In this document: positions 36,695-45,716 of the stretch, piece by piece | How positions within the stretch are numbered: position 1 is the first letter of the stretch | How the letters are laid out: each line of letters opens with the position of its first letter | Assembly: GCA_024281115.1 (NCBI GenBank) | Contig: JAMXLI010000309.1 | Coordinates: 1-50,546 of the forward strand | Reading direction: 5' to 3' | Source of the DNA: Terriglobales bacterium | GTDB lineage: Bacteria; Acidobacteriota; Terriglobia; Terriglobales; Acidobacteriaceae | Length of the DNA stretch: 50,546 nucleotides | The notes under the pieces: model-generated | Seen by the model: the letters and a program-made list of their open reading frames with translations, nothing else | Databases searched by the model: none | What the model was told of the DNA's origin: nothing | Program-made: the position numbers and the translations under genes

Positions 36695-37708
36695 CTATCC
36701 AACCGCCACGTGCTCGGCAACGCCTTTCTTCGGCAGGCGGCCGTGGGCCCGAAGTTCCTGTTCGATCCAGGGATAGGTGATGGCCAGTCCCTGGCGCAGC
36801 GGCATCTTCGGCTCCCAGCCCAGCTCTTTGCGCAGCCGGCTGTTGTCGCTGTTGCGCCCGCGAACGCCCTGCGGGCCGGTCAGATTGTGGCGCTTGTTGA
36901 TCTTCTTGCCGGCCACCTCGGCCACCATGTCCACCAGTTGATTGATGGTGACCAGTTCGTCGGTGCCCAGGTTGAGCGCGTCGCGGCAATCGGAAGCCAT
37001 GATGCGAATCAGCCCTTCCACGCAGTCGTCCACGTACATGAACGAGCGCGTCTGCTCGCCGTCACCCCAGACTTCGATCTCCCCGGGGTTGGAGGCCAGG
37101 GCTACCTTGCGCGACATGGCGGCCGGCGCTTTCTCCTTGCCGCCGTCGTAGGTGCCGAGCGGGCCATACACGTTGTGGAAACGCACGATGCGCGTCTCGA
37201 ACTTGTAGTCGTGGTAGTAGTAGCGGCACAGCTCTTCCGCGTACAGCTTCTCCCAGCCGTAGCCCGGCTCGGGTTCCGCGGGGAAAGCGTCCTCTTCCTT
37301 CAGCGGAGCCACGTCGGCGTCCTTCTGCTTACTCTGTGCGTAGACGCAGGCCGAGCTGGAGAACAGGAAGCGCTTCACCTCGTGCTGGCGCGACGCCTCG
37401 AGCATGTGCGCGTTGATCAGGATGTTGTTGCGCGCGATGTCGGCGTGGTTGGCGGTGATGTAGCCGATGCCGCCCATGTCGGCCGCCAGGTTGAACACCT
37501 GGTCGATGCCGCCGCGGGTGGCCATCAGGCACTCATCCCACTTGCGCAGGTCGTGAATTTCGAACTCATCGGCCGCCGAGGCCTGGTATTCGGGATATTT
37601 AATGTCCACACCCCGGACCCAGTTTCCATCGGCCTTGAGACGGCTGACCAGGTGGTGGCCAATAAAACCACCCGCGCCGGTTACCAGAATACGTTTTTGC
37701 TGCTTCAT
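36695..37708 (-). CDS. GDP-mannose 3,5-epimerase
   Basis: 337-residue extended SDR. The NAD motif is TGAGGFIGHHL. Residues aligning with the plant GDP-mannose 3,5-epimerase active site are all present: Cys in SSACVYAQSKQ, Tyr/Lys in GYGWEKLYAEEL, Lys in GGKEKAPAA, and the signature GPQGVRGRNSDN. The enzyme converts GDP-D-mannose to GDP-L-galactose (and GDP-L-gulose). In this setting it would supply an L-sugar to the EPS. GGGGG is 6 nt upstream of the ATG. It lies near the end of the leftward EPS run. Confidence 0.87.
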   Translation of the reverse strand: MKQQKRILVTGAGGFIGHHLVSRLKADGNWVRGVDIKYPEYQASAADEFEIHDLRKWDECLMATRGGIDQVFNLAADMGGIGYITANHADIARNNILINAHMLEASRQHEVKRFLFSSSACVYAQSKQKDADVAPLKEEDAFPAEPEPGYGWEKLYAEELCRYYYHDYKFETRIVRFHNVYGPLGTYDGGKEKAPAAMSRKVALASNPGEIEVWGDGEQTRSFMYVDDCVEGLIRIMASDCRDALNLGTDELVTINQLVDMVAEVAGKKINKRHNLTGPQGVRGRNSDNSRLRKELGWEPKMPLRQGLAITYPWIEQELRAHGRLPKKGVAEHVAVG

Positions 37709-37747
37709 TACATCCCCCTTTTTGGTTTACAGATCGGAACGAACAAA

Positions 37748-38563
37748 TTAACGAACCCTGCCTCCGGCGCGCGCTGCTTCCAGCGCGACGTAGAAGACAA
37801 ACTGCGAATTCGAAACCAGGTAGCGCCGCCACAGCCGCCGCGGCTCCGAGAGCAGGCGGAACAGCCACTCCAGTCCGTGCTCCCGCATCCAGCGGGGAGC
37901 GCGCTTCAGAGTGCCGGCGTGAATATCGAAGGCCTGCCCCACGGCCAAAATCACGGGAACGTTCAGGCGATGGCGATGTTCGACCACCCAGTATTCCTGC
38001 TTGGGGCAGCCCAGGCCCACCCAGAGCACGTCCGGCTTGGCGCGGTTGATCATCTCGACGATGTAGTTGTCTTCCTCCGCGCTCAGCGGGCGGAAGGGCG
38101 GGGAGAACGCGCCGGCGATTTCCATGCCGGGCGCCATCTTCTGCAGGTTCTCGCCCATCTTTTCGGCAATGCCCGGGGCCGCGCCGTAAAAGTAATGGCG
38201 ATAGTGGCGCTGTTCCGTGGCCTGGCAGAATGCGGGCACGAAGTCAGGCCCGGCGATGCGGCGCGCCTGGCGATGTCCCAGCCGCCGCGCCAGCCACGCC
38301 AGCGGCATGCCGTCGGGCAGGCTCAAGTCCATGGCTTCCATGGCGGCGTGGAAACGCTGGTTGTGGCGCGCTTCCATCACGTTGTTGACGTTGGTCAGCG
38401 CCACGCAGCGGCCACGATCGCCCGCCGCGATCCACTTCTCGATCTCCGCAATCGCGCGCTCCACCGTGATCGGATCCACCCGCGTGTCCAGGACGCGGAA
38501 CGACGGCAGCGCGTCGGGTGGAACACTGGGGGGATAATTTCCGAGTACCGCAACCTGCGACAT
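37748..38563 (-). CDS. WecB/TagA/CpsF-type glycosyltransferase (GT26)
   Basis: 271 residues. GT26 hallmarks are VALTNVNNVMEARHN, LSLPDGMPLAWLARRLG, YFYGAAPGIAEKM, VLWVGLGCPKQEYW and GQAFDIHAGTLKRAPRWM. The family transfers N-acetylmannosamine-type or glucuronic-type sugars to a polyprenyl-linked acceptor at the cytoplasmic membrane face. AGGA and GGGAG precede the ATG. It is spaced 39 bp from the epimerase and 22 bp from the glycosidase-like gene. Confidence 0.92.
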   Translation of the reverse strand: MSQVAVLGNYPPSVPPDALPSFRVLDTRVDPITVERAIAEIEKWIAAGDRGRCVALTNVNNVMEARHNQRFHAAMEAMDLSLPDGMPLAWLARRLGHRQARRIAGPDFVPAFCQATEQRHYRHYFYGAAPGIAEKMGENLQKMAPGMEIAGAFSPPFRPLSAEEDNYIVEMINRAKPDVLWVGLGCPKQEYWVVEHRHRLNVPVILAVGQAFDIHAGTLKRAPRWMREHGLEWLFRLLSEPRRLWRRYLVSNSQFVFYVALEAARAGGRVR

Positions 38564-38585
38564 AATTTCCTACTCCCGGGGAGGC

Positions 38586-39860
38586 CTAGTGAGCAGAGTT
38601 CTCGAATAATTGAGGGGAGAAAGTGATTCTGAGCTGCTTCGGATTGGCGATTTTTTTGCTTTCACCCGAAAGCGTGCGTACTTGCCGCGCGTTCCACGCG
38701 CTGGGCAGATCCCAGTTCACGTCCTGGTTCGGATTCCACACGATCCAGCCGGAGTAACCGCCGTCCCGCGTGACATGGCAAGTCCAGGTGCCGCCGCTGT
38801 CGGAAGCGCAGGCCTGCATGCGCGCTCCCACCAGCCAGTTCTCGATTTCGCTGTAGGCGTGGGCCGCGGCTTTGGGCGTCTTCTCGTCGTACTGGGTGAG
38901 GCCCATGGTCTGGTGTCCCCAGGCGTACCAGTAGAAGCGCTGCACGCCGGCGGCCCAGGAGAGCACGTAGGCGCGGGCCACGTACGCCGAGGATTCCTCG
39001 GCGGTGAGGAAGCGCCCCAGCCAGTCGTCGGCCGGGTCTTCCTTGTTCTGATCGTCATTCGAGAAGCGCCAGCCGGTTTCGGTATTCCACAGCGGCTTGT
39101 TTACGCCTGCCTGATGCAGCGCCGACTTCACCTGCTCGATTTGCTCGAGCATGGCTTCGGGCGTGCGCTTCCCCACGTAAAAGTGATAGCCGATCACGTC
39201 TGCCGAGTTGCCGCCGCCCGCAGCCAGGTACCGCTGCAGGAAGGGTAGCGCGGTGCCGCTGCCCGACATGGACGATGACACCACGGTGATCCCCGGATCT
39301 ACCGCCTTCAGGGCCTCGTAGGCCTGCTGGTTGAGCTCGGCCAGCTTCTCCGGCGAGCCCGAATAGAAGCGCGCCACGTCGGGCTCGTTCCACAACTCGT
39401 ACACACGCACCCGGCCGCGGTAGCGCCGCGCCACCTGGGTCACATAGTCGCGCCAGTCTGATGCGCGCGCGGCCTCGGCCTTGGTGCCCTTGGGCGAAGC
39501 CGGACCACAGCAGCCACCCTCGTCCGGCCGGGCCGAGGCCCAGGTGGGCGTCGTGCCCAGCACCAGCATCATCTCCACGCCGTGCTCACGCGCCATCTCC
39601 ACTTCTTTGTCGAGCTGCGTGAAGTTCCACTTCCCTTTTTGCGGCTCGACTTTTACCCACACCGAGTGGCCATCGCGCCAGCCGTAAAACTTGACGCTCG
39701 GCCATGACGCGCCCCACTCCAGGTTGATCACGTTCAAGTCGAACAGGCTGGCGGGCACCGGGTCAGCGGGCGGAGTCAGCTTCTCGCCGAACGCAGCCAG
39801 CCCCGAGCCCATCAGCAAAGCCACGATGAACCATCCCCAGATCAGAGACTTGCGGAGCAT
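38586..39860 (-). CDS. secreted glycosidase-like protein in the EPS operon (clan GH-A fold)
   Basis: 424 residues. The N-terminal signal or anchor (about 1-24) is followed by a TIM barrel with acid/base candidate Glu159 (VYELWNEPD) and nucleophile candidate Glu261 (NTETGW). The C-terminal beta region has GTWTCHVTRDGGYSGWIVWN. It is paralogous to the + strand gene at 28612. The start ATG 39860 lies 1 bp after the Wzy stop, with GGGAGG 11 nt upstream; the longer ORF-track start is inside wzy. Glycosidases in EPS operons often trim or release nascent polymer, which is the likely role here (inference). Confidence 0.85.
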   Translation of the reverse strand: MLRKSLIWGWFIVALLMGSGLAAFGEKLTPPADPVPASLFDLNVINLEWGASWPSVKFYGWRDGHSVWVKVEPQKGKWNFTQLDKEVEMAREHGVEMMLVLGTTPTWASARPDEGGCCGPASPKGTKAEAARASDWRDYVTQVARRYRGRVRVYELWNEPDVARFYSGSPEKLAELNQQAYEALKAVDPGITVVSSSMSGSGTALPFLQRYLAAGGGNSADVIGYHFYVGKRTPEAMLEQIEQVKSALHQAGVNKPLWNTETGWRFSNDDQNKEDPADDWLGRFLTAEESSAYVARAYVLSWAAGVQRFYWYAWGHQTMGLTQYDEKTPKAAAHAYSEIENWLVGARMQACASDSGGTWTCHVTRDGGYSGWIVWNPNQDVNWDLPSAWNARQVRTLSGESKKIANPKQLRITFSPQLFENSAH

Positions 39861-39861
39861 G

Positions 39862-41106
39862 CTAGAGCTCGCCTCCCAGCGGCAGGCGGCGCTCCGCCAT
39901 CCAGAACAGAACCAGCAGCATGAGTGCCATAGGGAATACAAACCCATTGGCCGCTTCCGTGATGCCCCGTACCAGCGCAAAAATCAGCAGCGACATGGCC
40001 AGCGCCGCCTGCGCCGTGGTGCCCGGCCAGCGCGCCGCCCGGCGCGCCTGCCGGAAGAACGCAAAATACGAAGCCGCCGCCAGCCCCACCCCCACCAGCC
40101 CCAGCGTGAACCACAGGTTCAACCATTCGTCGTGCGCGTGCACCACCCGGATATCGGAAAAGGGCTGCGGCCCGTAGTCGCGGAACGAGAGAAAGCCGTA
40201 TCCCTGAAGGGGGCGGTCGCGAATCATGTCCAGCGTCTGCTGCCACAACTCGGTACGACCGGAGAAGCTTTCCACCCGGCTGCGGCCCTCACTCTGGTAG
40301 ACGCGGTTCAACACCAGCGGCACCGCGACCAGCGCCAGCACCAGCACCAGCAGCGTGGCCCCCACCTTCTGCCAGCGCGGCCGGCGGCTGCGCAGGAAAT
40401 ACATGAAGCAGGCGATGGCAAAGGCGCCCAGGGCGGTCTTGCTGCCGCTGCGCAAAAGCGTGACCAGCAGCACAAGCCCGACGCCCACCCAGAACAACCG
40501 CTCCCAGGAACGCCGCGCGGCGCGTAGCACCAGGTAGATGGTGCAGAGCAGCGCCACCCCGGTGTAGTTCCCTACCGAGTTGGGGTGCAGCAGGTCGTCA
40601 TCGCCCAGCCGCGCGCCGGAGTGCGCCAGGAACACCAGGGCGAGCACCGACAACACCGCTGTCCCCAGCACCAGGCCCTCCACGGAACGCAGCGCAACAA
40701 ACTCCAGGTCGCCCAGCCGCACCAGCAACACCACGATGAGCAGGTCCAGCAGCATGAGGCCCCAGTAGCCGACCGCGCTTGCGGGAGTATCGGAGTGCGT
40801 CCAAAGCAGGCTGGCGGCCGCCCAGGCCATGAACAGGAACATCAGCTTGGCGGCGCCCGGCCACACAATTTCGCTCTCGCCCACGCGGTGCAGCACCAGG
40901 CGTGAGACGAAGGCGAAGAACAGGACGGCGAAGAACAGAGCATCGCCGAAGCTGAGCACCAGGGTTCCGGTGGCCGGGTTGTTGGCGAACAGAAAAACCA
41001 GCACCGGCTTCACTCCCACGAAGAACCAGAAGAGGAAGCCAACGGTCTCGATCAAGCTGCGGCTGTGGACGCCGACCCGGGGTACGATGTAGCTCTGCGT
41101 GCTCAT
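39862..41106 (-). CDS. O-antigen ligase/polymerase-family membrane protein (Wzy-like)
   Basis: 414 residues, about ten hydrophobic segments. A large hydrophilic loop near residues 275-330 ends in VVHAHDEWLNLWFTLGLVGVG, the characteristic Wzy/WaaL_C motif with the conserved His. It probably polymerises lipid-linked repeat units in the periplasm. The start ATG 41106 overlaps the upstream GT4 stop (ATGA); the longer ORF in the track is a shadow. Confidence 0.87.
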   Translation of the reverse strand: MSTQSYIVPRVGVHSRSLIETVGFLFWFFVGVKPVLVFLFANNPATGTLVLSFGDALFFAVLFFAFVSRLVLHRVGESEIVWPGAAKLMFLFMAWAAASLLWTHSDTPASAVGYWGLMLLDLLIVVLLVRLGDLEFVALRSVEGLVLGTAVLSVLALVFLAHSGARLGDDDLLHPNSVGNYTGVALLCTIYLVLRAARRSWERLFWVGVGLVLLVTLLRSGSKTALGAFAIACFMYFLRSRRPRWQKVGATLLVLVLALVAVPLVLNRVYQSEGRSRVESFSGRTELWQQTLDMIRDRPLQGYGFLSFRDYGPQPFSDIRVVHAHDEWLNLWFTLGLVGVGLAAASYFAFFRQARRAARWPGTTAQAALAMSLLIFALVRGITEAANGFVFPMALMLLVLFWMAERRLPLGGEL

Positions 41107-42353
41107 GCGAGATTGCCGCCCGCCAAAAGAGTTTGCGGCTCGCCCGCGTAACAGGAAGCCACGATGTTTTCCCAGCGAAAATCGCGCGCGCGCGCCAAGG
41201 CGCCGCACGCGGCCCGCTGCCATTCCTGGGGGGAAGCCAATTCGAGCACGGCCTCGGCCAGCCCGCTGACTACATCCGCTTCCGAGCGCTGGGCGGTAGC
41301 CACCGCGCGGCCGCACTCGCGGTTGACAATCACGCCCGGACCGCCCAGATCCAGGCAAACCACGGGCAATCCTCGCGCCAGCGATTCCAGCACCACGTTG
41401 CCGCTCGACTCGTGCAGGCTGGGAAACAGCAGCACGTCATGCTGCGCGTACGCCTGTAACGCTTGTTCCTGGGGAAGCCACGGCACCCACTGCACCGAGG
41501 CGTCCAGCTTCAGCCCGGCCGCCACGCCGTGCAGCCACTTCTCGTCGGGACCGCTGCCGATCACCGTCATGCGGGCCTGCGGTAGCGTTGTGCGCGCTTC
41601 CGCAAAGGCGCGCAGCGCCAGGTGCAATCCCTTCCAGTAGATGAGCCGCCCCATGTACAGCACGCGCAACTGCCGCAAATCGCGATCTTCCACGCGCGGC
41701 ACCGCGACCGGCGCGGAGTCGGTGCCGATCTCGAGCTGCACGCGGCACTTGTGCCGGTAGGCTGCCGGGATGCGCGCCTCGGTTTCGCGCGTCTTGCACA
41801 GGATGAGGTCCGAGCGCCGGAACACCGTCCGGCTCACGGGATGAACGGCCACGGCAGCGTTGGCGGAATCGCGCACGTGCTCCAGCAGGCGCCGCTTCCA
41901 GGGAAAGCCCCGGCGCAACGCCCGGGGAGCGCGTTCCCCGCCGCCGATCGGGCCGAAGGTGAATGGTTTGTTCAACAGCATCATGAACGACGGAAGATGG
42001 AACCCGCCAAATGTAATGTGGTGTACGCGATCAAACTGCACGTTCCGTGCCAGCGCTTGCGCCCGGCGGTACGCTCCCCACTGCCACAGCGTGTAATACA
42101 GGCGGATGCCCCGTCCGCCTTTCTTCCACCACCGCGCCCAGCGCGGCAGGTCGTAATACTCGAACCGCAGGTTCGGCTGCGGAAAGCGGTGCAGCTCGGC
42201 CTCGATCGGCAACTGGTTGTTCGCGCGCGTGATAACCCACACGCGATGTCCCAGGCGCGCCAGCTCCCGGGCCCAATGCCAGCCCACCCCGGGCTCGGAG
42301 CCTTTCCCCGGCTCGCAGGCATAAGCCGAAAGCAAAATGTTCAAAGCCGGCAC
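41103..42353 (-). CDS. glycosyltransferase family 4
   Basis: 416 residues, GT-B fold. The N-terminus NILLSAYACEPGKGSEPGVGWHWA is typical of a GT4 subgroup in EPS clusters. The C-terminal nucleotide-sugar domain shows LYMGRLIYWKGLHLAL and the E-x7-E motif region FPSLHESSGNVVLESLARGLPVV. The start GTG 42353 has AAGGA 6 nt upstream. Its stop overlaps the wzy ATG. Donor and acceptor are unknown. Confidence 0.9.
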   Translation of the reverse strand: MPALNILLSAYACEPGKGSEPGVGWHWARELARLGHRVWVITRANNQLPIEAELHRFPQPNLRFEYYDLPRWARWWKKGGRGIRLYYTLWQWGAYRRAQALARNVQFDRVHHITFGGFHLPSFMMLLNKPFTFGPIGGGERAPRALRRGFPWKRRLLEHVRDSANAAVAVHPVSRTVFRRSDLILCKTRETEARIPAAYRHKCRVQLEIGTDSAPVAVPRVEDRDLRQLRVLYMGRLIYWKGLHLALRAFAEARTTLPQARMTVIGSGPDEKWLHGVAAGLKLDASVQWVPWLPQEQALQAYAQHDVLLFPSLHESSGNVVLESLARGLPVVCLDLGGPGVIVNRECGRAVATAQRSEADVVSGLAEAVLELASPQEWQRAACGALARARDFRWENIVASCYAGEPQTLLAGGNLA

Positions 42354-42418
42354 CGATTGTCCTTGAGGGCTACTACTTTGGAAAGTAACAGCGGTACCCC
42401 GGCCCAGAATTTCCGAAG

Positions 42419-43285
42419 TCACTTGCAGGTGGTTACCTCGGCGGTCTTGCGCTGCGCCATGGCCGGCTCCAACCCGGGCATGGACGGCGGCTCGATGTAA
42501 ATCTTTTCCTTGGGCGAATAGCATCCCAGGACGACGCGCCACAAGGTGCGCGCGCTCATGGCCAGGCGCCGCTTCAGCGTGTAGAAGGCCGGCTTGGCGG
42601 TGCCCCAGTAGCGCTCGCGGATGCGCAGGTCTTCCAGGTAAGTCTTGTCGCGCAGGCGCGTGTTCTTCTGCTCGGCGTAGAAGCGCATGCACGACCAGAG
42701 GCGGCGCATGTGCTTGATCCTGGCGCCGGCATAAGCGAAGCGGATCCACAGGTCGGCGTCCATGGAGAGATCGAATGCGGGGTCCAGCCCGCCTACCTTG
42801 TCGTAGATGCGCTTGCGCCAGAACGCCGACATGCCGGGAATGTAGTTGTAGGTGTACATCCACAGCGCGCGATTGAAGGGGATCTCGCGGCGCGGCGCGA
42901 TCGCATTGCCTTCGCCGTCTACCCACAGCGTGTCGCCGTACACCATGTCCACGCCGGGATGTTTCAGGAAATACTCGCCCACCTCGCGCAGGCTGCCGGG
43001 ACGGAGCAGATCGTCGCTGTTGATCCAGCACTGGATGTCGCCGGTGGAGCGGTTGAAACCCTTGATCAGGCCCCGCGTCTGTCCCCCATCCGGCTCGCTC
43101 ACCCAGTAGGCAATTTGCGAGCTGTAGCGGCGGATGATCTCGACGCTGCCATCCTTGGAACCGCCGTCAATGACGATCAGCTCCAGGTTGGGGTAGTTCT
43201 GGTCGAGGATGCTGCGCAGGGTCGCTTCCAGGAAGCGCTCCTGGTTGTACGAAGGAACGATCACGCTGATTTTCGGCAGATTCAT
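42419..43285 (-). CDS. glycosyltransferase family 2
   Basis: 288 residues, GT-A fold. PKISVIVPSYNQERFLEATL, LELIVIDGGSKDGSVEI and the metal-binding INSDDLLRPG are seen, with SMDADLWIRFA as the later acidic block. It adds one sugar to the polyprenyl-linked repeat unit in the cytosol. ATG 43285 overlaps the upstream kinase-like gene stop (ATGA), which decides the start. The next gene begins 65 bp downstream. Confidence 0.91.
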   Translation of the reverse strand: MNLPKISVIVPSYNQERFLEATLRSILDQNYPNLELIVIDGGSKDGSVEIIRRYSSQIAYWVSEPDGGQTRGLIKGFNRSTGDIQCWINSDDLLRPGSLREVGEYFLKHPGVDMVYGDTLWVDGEGNAIAPRREIPFNRALWMYTYNYIPGMSAFWRKRIYDKVGGLDPAFDLSMDADLWIRFAYAGARIKHMRRLWSCMRFYAEQKNTRLRDKTYLEDLRIRERYWGTAKPAFYTLKRRLAMSARTLWRVVLGCYSPKEKIYIEPPSMPGLEPAMAQRKTAEVTTCK

Positions 43286-44433
43286 GACAACGAACTCCAC
43301 TCCGCAAAACGGTCGATGAGCTTTCCATAACGGAGCACCACCATGTCGCCACGGTCGTCGCCGTTATTGGACTCCAGGTAGAACAGACAAACATCCAGCA
43401 GGTAAGCCAGCATTTGCGCCGGCGCGGCCACGCACTTCGAAGCGCCCTCGGGCAGGCCGCCCGCCTCGCTTACCGCGCTGCGCACGGCGCTGCGCGCCTG
43501 GCCCACGCTGACGTCTTTGCGCACAGCCACCGGCATCAGGTGGTAATGGAACAGGTCGTACAGGGGCGTATAGCCTTCGCGCGCAAACTCCCAATCGAAC
43601 ACGAACAGCCGGTCCGCCGACTCCAGCATGTTCCAACCGGCGAAATCGCGGTGCGCGGCCACCATGGGCAGCGGAGCGGCGTCCAGTTCCTGTCCCACAA
43701 GGGCCAGGGCATTCTCCGCCCGGCGCCGCCACTCGTCCGTCAGCTTGCCGTGCAGCGCTCCAAAAGTTTCGTGCAGCGCCGCTTGCATGCGGCTGCCGCA
43801 AAAGCCTGCGTGCGGAGCCGTCGCCTGCTGCAGGTGCGCGAGAAACTGAAGATGGTGGAGCTGGGGACGGCGGCTGCTGCCAGGCTCGCCTGCGCCCGCG
43901 CCCTCCAGCAACACGCAGGCGCTGGCGCGCTCGAAAAAGTCGATCAGGCGCGGCACCTGGACGGCCAGCGGCGTGCCCGCCAGCCGCGCCAGCCAGCGCG
44001 CCTCGTTACACAGCAGAGCGGCTGCGGCATCGCTGGTGCCAACCTTGGCGATGGCCAGCGGCTCGCCTTCCTCTCCCATGAAAAACACCGTGTTCTTGGT
44101 GTAGGGACCCGGCGTTCCGATGCGCGCGATGCTCACCGCCTGGGGATTGCCCGCAACCTCTTTCAGTTCCCGCAGCAGTTCGGTTTCGCGCAGCCACGCG
44201 GGGGCCGGCGAGTAGCGCATGGTCAGGCTTTCCATGGCCTGCATGGCCAGGCGCTTGCCGGCGGGCAGAAACGTCGCCAATCCCAGGGAAGCCAGCTTGC
44301 GCTGCACCGGCACGATGAAGCGCGTGCGGCGCAGGTCCGAGATGGCGCGGTGGGTAGCCGTTTCACGCGTGGTCGAGGACCACAGCGGCGATCCTGCGGC
44401 TTGCTCCGTCCAGGTTTGTGCTAAGACCGCCAT
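43282..44433 (-). CDS. aminoglycoside-phosphotransferase-like kinase in the EPS operon
   Basis: 383 residues. The C-terminal half has the kinase catalytic loop AAHRDFAGWNML (HxDxxxxN) and the metal-binding VFDWEFAREG, as in the APH family. The N-terminal lobe carries a likely ATP Lys in LAIAKVGTS and an acidic NEARWLARL. APH-like enzymes phosphorylate small hydroxyl substrates; here a sugar or glycan intermediate is plausible. It overlaps the upstream nucleotidyltransferase/kinase gene by 13 bp and the GT2 gene by 4 bp. Confidence 0.8.
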   Translation of the reverse strand: MAVLAQTWTEQAAGSPLWSSTTRETATHRAISDLRRTRFIVPVQRKLASLGLATFLPAGKRLAMQAMESLTMRYSPAPAWLRETELLRELKEVAGNPQAVSIARIGTPGPYTKNTVFFMGEEGEPLAIAKVGTSDAAAALLCNEARWLARLAGTPLAVQVPRLIDFFERASACVLLEGAGAGEPGSSRRPQLHHLQFLAHLQQATAPHAGFCGSRMQAALHETFGALHGKLTDEWRRRAENALALVGQELDAAPLPMVAAHRDFAGWNMLESADRLFVFDWEFAREGYTPLYDLFHYHLMPVAVRKDVSVGQARSAVRSAVSEAGGLPEGASKCVAAPAQMLAYLLDVCLFYLESNNGDDRGDMVVLRYGKLIDRFAEWSSLS

Positions 44434-45716
44434 GGTTGCAGGATCACTCCGTTGAAGGCTGAAACCACTTCCGGCAGCGGCCGCGCCGCGTCGATGATGA
44501 TGCCGTTCTTCATGTTGCCGACAATCTGGCGATAGGCTTCACGTTGCCGGATGCTTTCCTCCGCGGTTACTTCCTGCTTGCGCGCCTGCAACACCTCGGC
44601 GGGGGCGTCCAGCAGAATGCAGACATCCGGCTTGAGAATGAGCTTGCCGATGAGCTTCACCAGCCATTTGGGCCCACGGAAGCGGTAGCGCATGGGGTCC
44701 ACGACCAGGTCGAGGTAATAGCGGTCGAAGATAATGACCGTGTTCTTGGCGCGCAGATGGGTCAGCCGCAGCCAGTACGACAAATTCCAGTCCATGGCCA
44801 TGAACAGCAGTTTGGCCACCGAGATGAAGCTGCCCCGCGGCAGGCGTCCGTGGGGATCGAGCACCGGGCCACGCTGCAACTGCGCGAAGCGGAAAAAGCG
44901 GGGATACCAGTGATACAGCTTCAGCTGGTGCAGGGTCTTGCCCAATTCCTCCTCGGCAATGCGCAGAACGGAAGACTTGCCGCTGCCGTCCGGCCCCATG
45001 ACGGCCACCATGGGCGCCGGGGGACAGGCGCGCAGCTTGATTTCGCGCGCCCAGAATTGCGCGTAACGGACCAGGGTACCGGCCACATCGCGAGACAGGC
45101 TTCTCCGCCACACCGCGCGGCGCAGGCTGGCAACATGGCGCGCCGACTCCTCCGGACGCCCTTCCCGGGCCCACTGCCACAGCCGTTCACCCCAGGCATT
45201 TCCGAAGGCCCAAGCCAGGCACGACCGCAGTTCCTCCCCGTCCGTCGCCGCCGCCTGCAGGATCACATCGCGGTATCGCGCCTTGAAGAAGCCGCCGAAC
45301 AACAGGCTGGTAAACCACGACACCATGGCCTCGTGGGCGAGCCGCGGCCGGGCAAACTCGCCCTCGCGCACAGCTTCGCGCAGTACTTTGCCGGCATCTA
45401 GAAAAATCGCGCCCCGCCACTCCAGGCGCTGCAGGAAATCAATGTGTCCCCAGGGATAGAAATACCCCTCCACGTACGAGCGACGGCAGCGCCAGAGGGG
45501 GGCGCCCGCCGCCTCAACCAGCTTGCGTCCCGCCGCCGCGGCGTCCGCCACCAGCAGGTCGAGATCGCCCTTACGAGCGAAATTGCCCCATACGTCGTGG
45601 TTGCGCAGCACCACGAACTCGGGATACCCCAGGAAGAAGCCGCTCAAGGCCTCCCGTGGCACTTGCGTGGAAGGGGGGGCCGGCGTGGTGACCATGGCTG
45701 GTTCGGCAATGCTCAC
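44421..45716 (-). CDS. nucleotidyltransferase-like plus thymidylate-kinase-like fusion
   Basis: 431 residues. Residues about 20-110 resemble a nucleotidyltransferase-fold domain, with GDLDLLVADAAAA (GDxDxxV) and GHIDFLQRLEW as the second acidic strand. Residues about 225-430 are thymidylate-kinase-like: P-loop MGPDGSGKSSVL, IIFDRYYLDLVVDP (DR[YF]) and a late lid-like segment LQARKQEVTAEESIRQREAYRQ. Similar proteins occur in surface-polysaccharide clusters, and real dTMP kinases lack the N-terminal part. It probably phosphorylates a nucleotide, sugar or glycan end. GTG 45716 overlaps the upstream GT4 stop (GTGA), with GGAGG 10 nt before it. Confidence 0.8.
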   Translation of the reverse strand: MSIAEPAMVTTPAPPSTQVPREALSGFFLGYPEFVVLRNHDVWGNFARKGDLDLLVADAAAAGRKLVEAAGAPLWRCRRSYVEGYFYPWGHIDFLQRLEWRGAIFLDAGKVLREAVREGEFARPRLAHEAMVSWFTSLLFGGFFKARYRDVILQAAATDGEELRSCLAWAFGNAWGERLWQWAREGRPEESARHVASLRRAVWRRSLSRDVAGTLVRYAQFWAREIKLRACPPAPMVAVMGPDGSGKSSVLRIAEEELGKTLHQLKLYHWYPRFFRFAQLQRGPVLDPHGRLPRGSFISVAKLLFMAMDWNLSYWLRLTHLRAKNTVIIFDRYYLDLVVDPMRYRFRGPKWLVKLIGKLILKPDVCILLDAPAEVLQARKQEVTAEESIRQREAYRQIVGNMKNGIIIDAARPLPEVVSAFNGVILQPWRS

